The notes under the pieces were generated by a model that saw only the letters and a list, made by a program, of their open reading frames with translations, made no database searches and was not told the origin of the DNA. Shown here one piece after another: positions 13,083 through 13,686 of a stretch of DNA of 13,686 nt. The DNA lies in the NCBI GenBank assembly GCA_030682755.1, contig JAUXNR010000860.1, positions 1 through 13,686 on the forward strand, written 5' to 3'. Made by a program: the position numbers and the translations under genes. The DNA is from Flavobacterium sp. Its GTDB lineage: Bacteria > Bacteroidota > Bacteroidia > Flavobacteriales > Flavobacteriaceae. Position 1 is the first letter of the stretch; every line of letters starts with the position of its first letter.

Positions 13083-13686
13083 ATGGCTTGTACAAACTGT
13101 TCTACAGGGAGCAAAACCGGTGGTGCTCCCCAAGGATGTCAAAATAAAGGGACTTGCGGCACCGATAGCTGCAACAAATTAACTGTTTTTGATTGGCTTG
13201 CAAACATGAGTTTGCCTAGCGGTCAAGAGGTGTTTGATTGCGTAGAAGTACGTTTTAAAAACGGACGAAAAGAATTTTACCGCAACACCGAAAAACTTTC
13301 TTTAATCATTGGCGACATCGTTGCCACAGAAGCCTCTCCAGGCCATGATGTTGGAATTGTAACCCTCGTTGGAGAACTCGTTAAGGTTCAAATGAAGAAA
13401 AAAGGAGTAAATCACACCAGTGCAGAGATTACAAAAATATACCGAAAAGCTTCTCAAAAAGATATTGATATTTGGGCTGATGTGCAGTTGAAAGAAGAGC
13501 CAATGAAAGTGAGAGCAAGAGAAATAGCAATTCAACTTCAATTGCAAATGAAAATTTCTGATGTTGAATTTCAAGGTGATGGTTCCAAAGCAACTTTTTA
13601 TTACACCGCCGAAGACCGTGTTGATTTTCGTCAGTTAATTAAAGAATATGCACAAGCTTTCAAAACCAGAATCGAAATGAAACAAG
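13083..13686 (+). CDS. RicT/YaaT (PSP1 domain) protein with Cys-rich N-terminus, 5' part
   Basis: Open from ATG 13083 to the window end (201 full codons), 3' truncated. The N-terminal 32 residues are Cys-rich: Cys3, Cys6, Cys19, Cys25 and Cys30, in a Gly/Thr/Ser-rich context. Then comes a PSP1-type core: GDIVATEASPGHDVGIVTLVGELV (77-100), the RKASQKDIDIW segment, and YYTAEDRVDFRQLIKEYAQAFKTRIEM, which runs to the edge and is very characteristic. In Bacillus subtilis, RicT works with RicA and RicF as a complex that carries Fe-S clusters and modulates RNase Y; the Bacteroidota role is less clear. From memory, the family often precedes gldH in flavobacteria, but the next gene is out of view. The five cysteines suggest metal or cluster binding (inference). 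Confidence 0.88.
   Translation, partial: MACTNCSTGSKTGGAPQGCQNKGTCGTDSCNKLTVFDWLANMSLPSGQEVFDCVEVRFKNGRKEFYRNTEKLSLIIGDIVATEASPGHDVGIVTLVGELVKVQMKKKGVNHTSAEITKIYRKASQKDIDIWADVQLKEEPMKVRAREIAIQLQLQMKISDVEFQGDGSKATFYYTAEDRVDFRQLIKEYAQAFKTRIEMKQ

Noticed and set aside
13302..13574. A 90-codon minus-strand ORF
   Set aside because: It is antisense to the RicT/PSP1 coding region, whose plus-strand motifs are unmistakable.
1..13686. CRISPR arrays, insertion sequences, prophage or attachment sites
   Set aside because: No regularly spaced repeats, transposase or integrase motifs, terminal inverted repeats or tRNA genes are visible on either strand.

Overview
The window looks like chromosome from a member of the Bacteroidota, most probably a Flavobacterium-like Flavobacteriaceae. 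The DNA is AT-rich, and nearly every gene start is preceded by the Bacteroidota-type promoter (-7 box TAnnTTTG, sometimes with TTG/TTTG 16-19 nt upstream) rather than an E. coli-type one. The protein repertoire also fits: two TonB-dependent receptors, an M13 peptidase, a SCO/SenC protein, a bacilliredoxin and a Cys-rich RicT/PSP1 protein. It is mostly housekeeping and metal-homeostasis DNA. I see no phage, transposon, CRISPR, tRNA or rRNA, and no gene-free stretch over 300 bases.

Layout. (1) 1-577, minus: 5' part of a secreted M13 metallopeptidase, divergent from (2) 741-1412, plus: a SCO1/SenC copper chaperone. (3) 1481-3829, plus: feoA and feoB, the ferrous-iron importer, both with starts that need thought (feoA uses TTG). 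(4) 3956-4354: two tiny two-helix membrane proteins, closed by a strong terminator. (5) 4567-6810: a FecA-like TonB-dependent receptor, a terminator, then a 42-codon Cys-tailed membrane protein of the FeoB-associated type (6876-7004). (6) 8477-7001, minus: a DtxR/MntR-family metalloregulator followed after one base by a ZIP metal transporter. (7) 8564-10864, plus, divergent from the regulator: a second TonB receptor with a CxxC pair in its plug. (8) 10979-11389: bacilliredoxin. (9) 11538-12905: tRNA uridine-34 hydroxylase TrhO with an extra C-terminal domain. (10) 13083 to the end: 5' part of a RicT/YaaT (PSP1) protein.

The middle of the window (about 1.45-10.9 kb) reads as a metal-uptake neighbourhood: outer-membrane receptors, inner-membrane Fe(II) and ZIP importers, an accessory Cys-rich protein and a metal-dependent repressor. 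By eye, a 21-bp imperfect palindrome of the form TATTTA-N9-TAAATA lies at the feoA promoter, occurs twice around the FecA-like receptor promoter, and occurs in weaker form at the regulator/receptor divergent promoter. I infer a shared metal-responsive operator. The regulator encoded here is the obvious candidate, but a Fur protein elsewhere is an alternative.

No wholly new multi-gene system is evident. The points most worth a second look are the shared operator, the TrhO fusion (its extra C-terminal domain resembles that of the U32 enzyme TrhP, which makes the same tRNA modification by another route), the tiny Cys-rich Feo-type protein, and the CxxC-plug receptor beside the metalloregulator.
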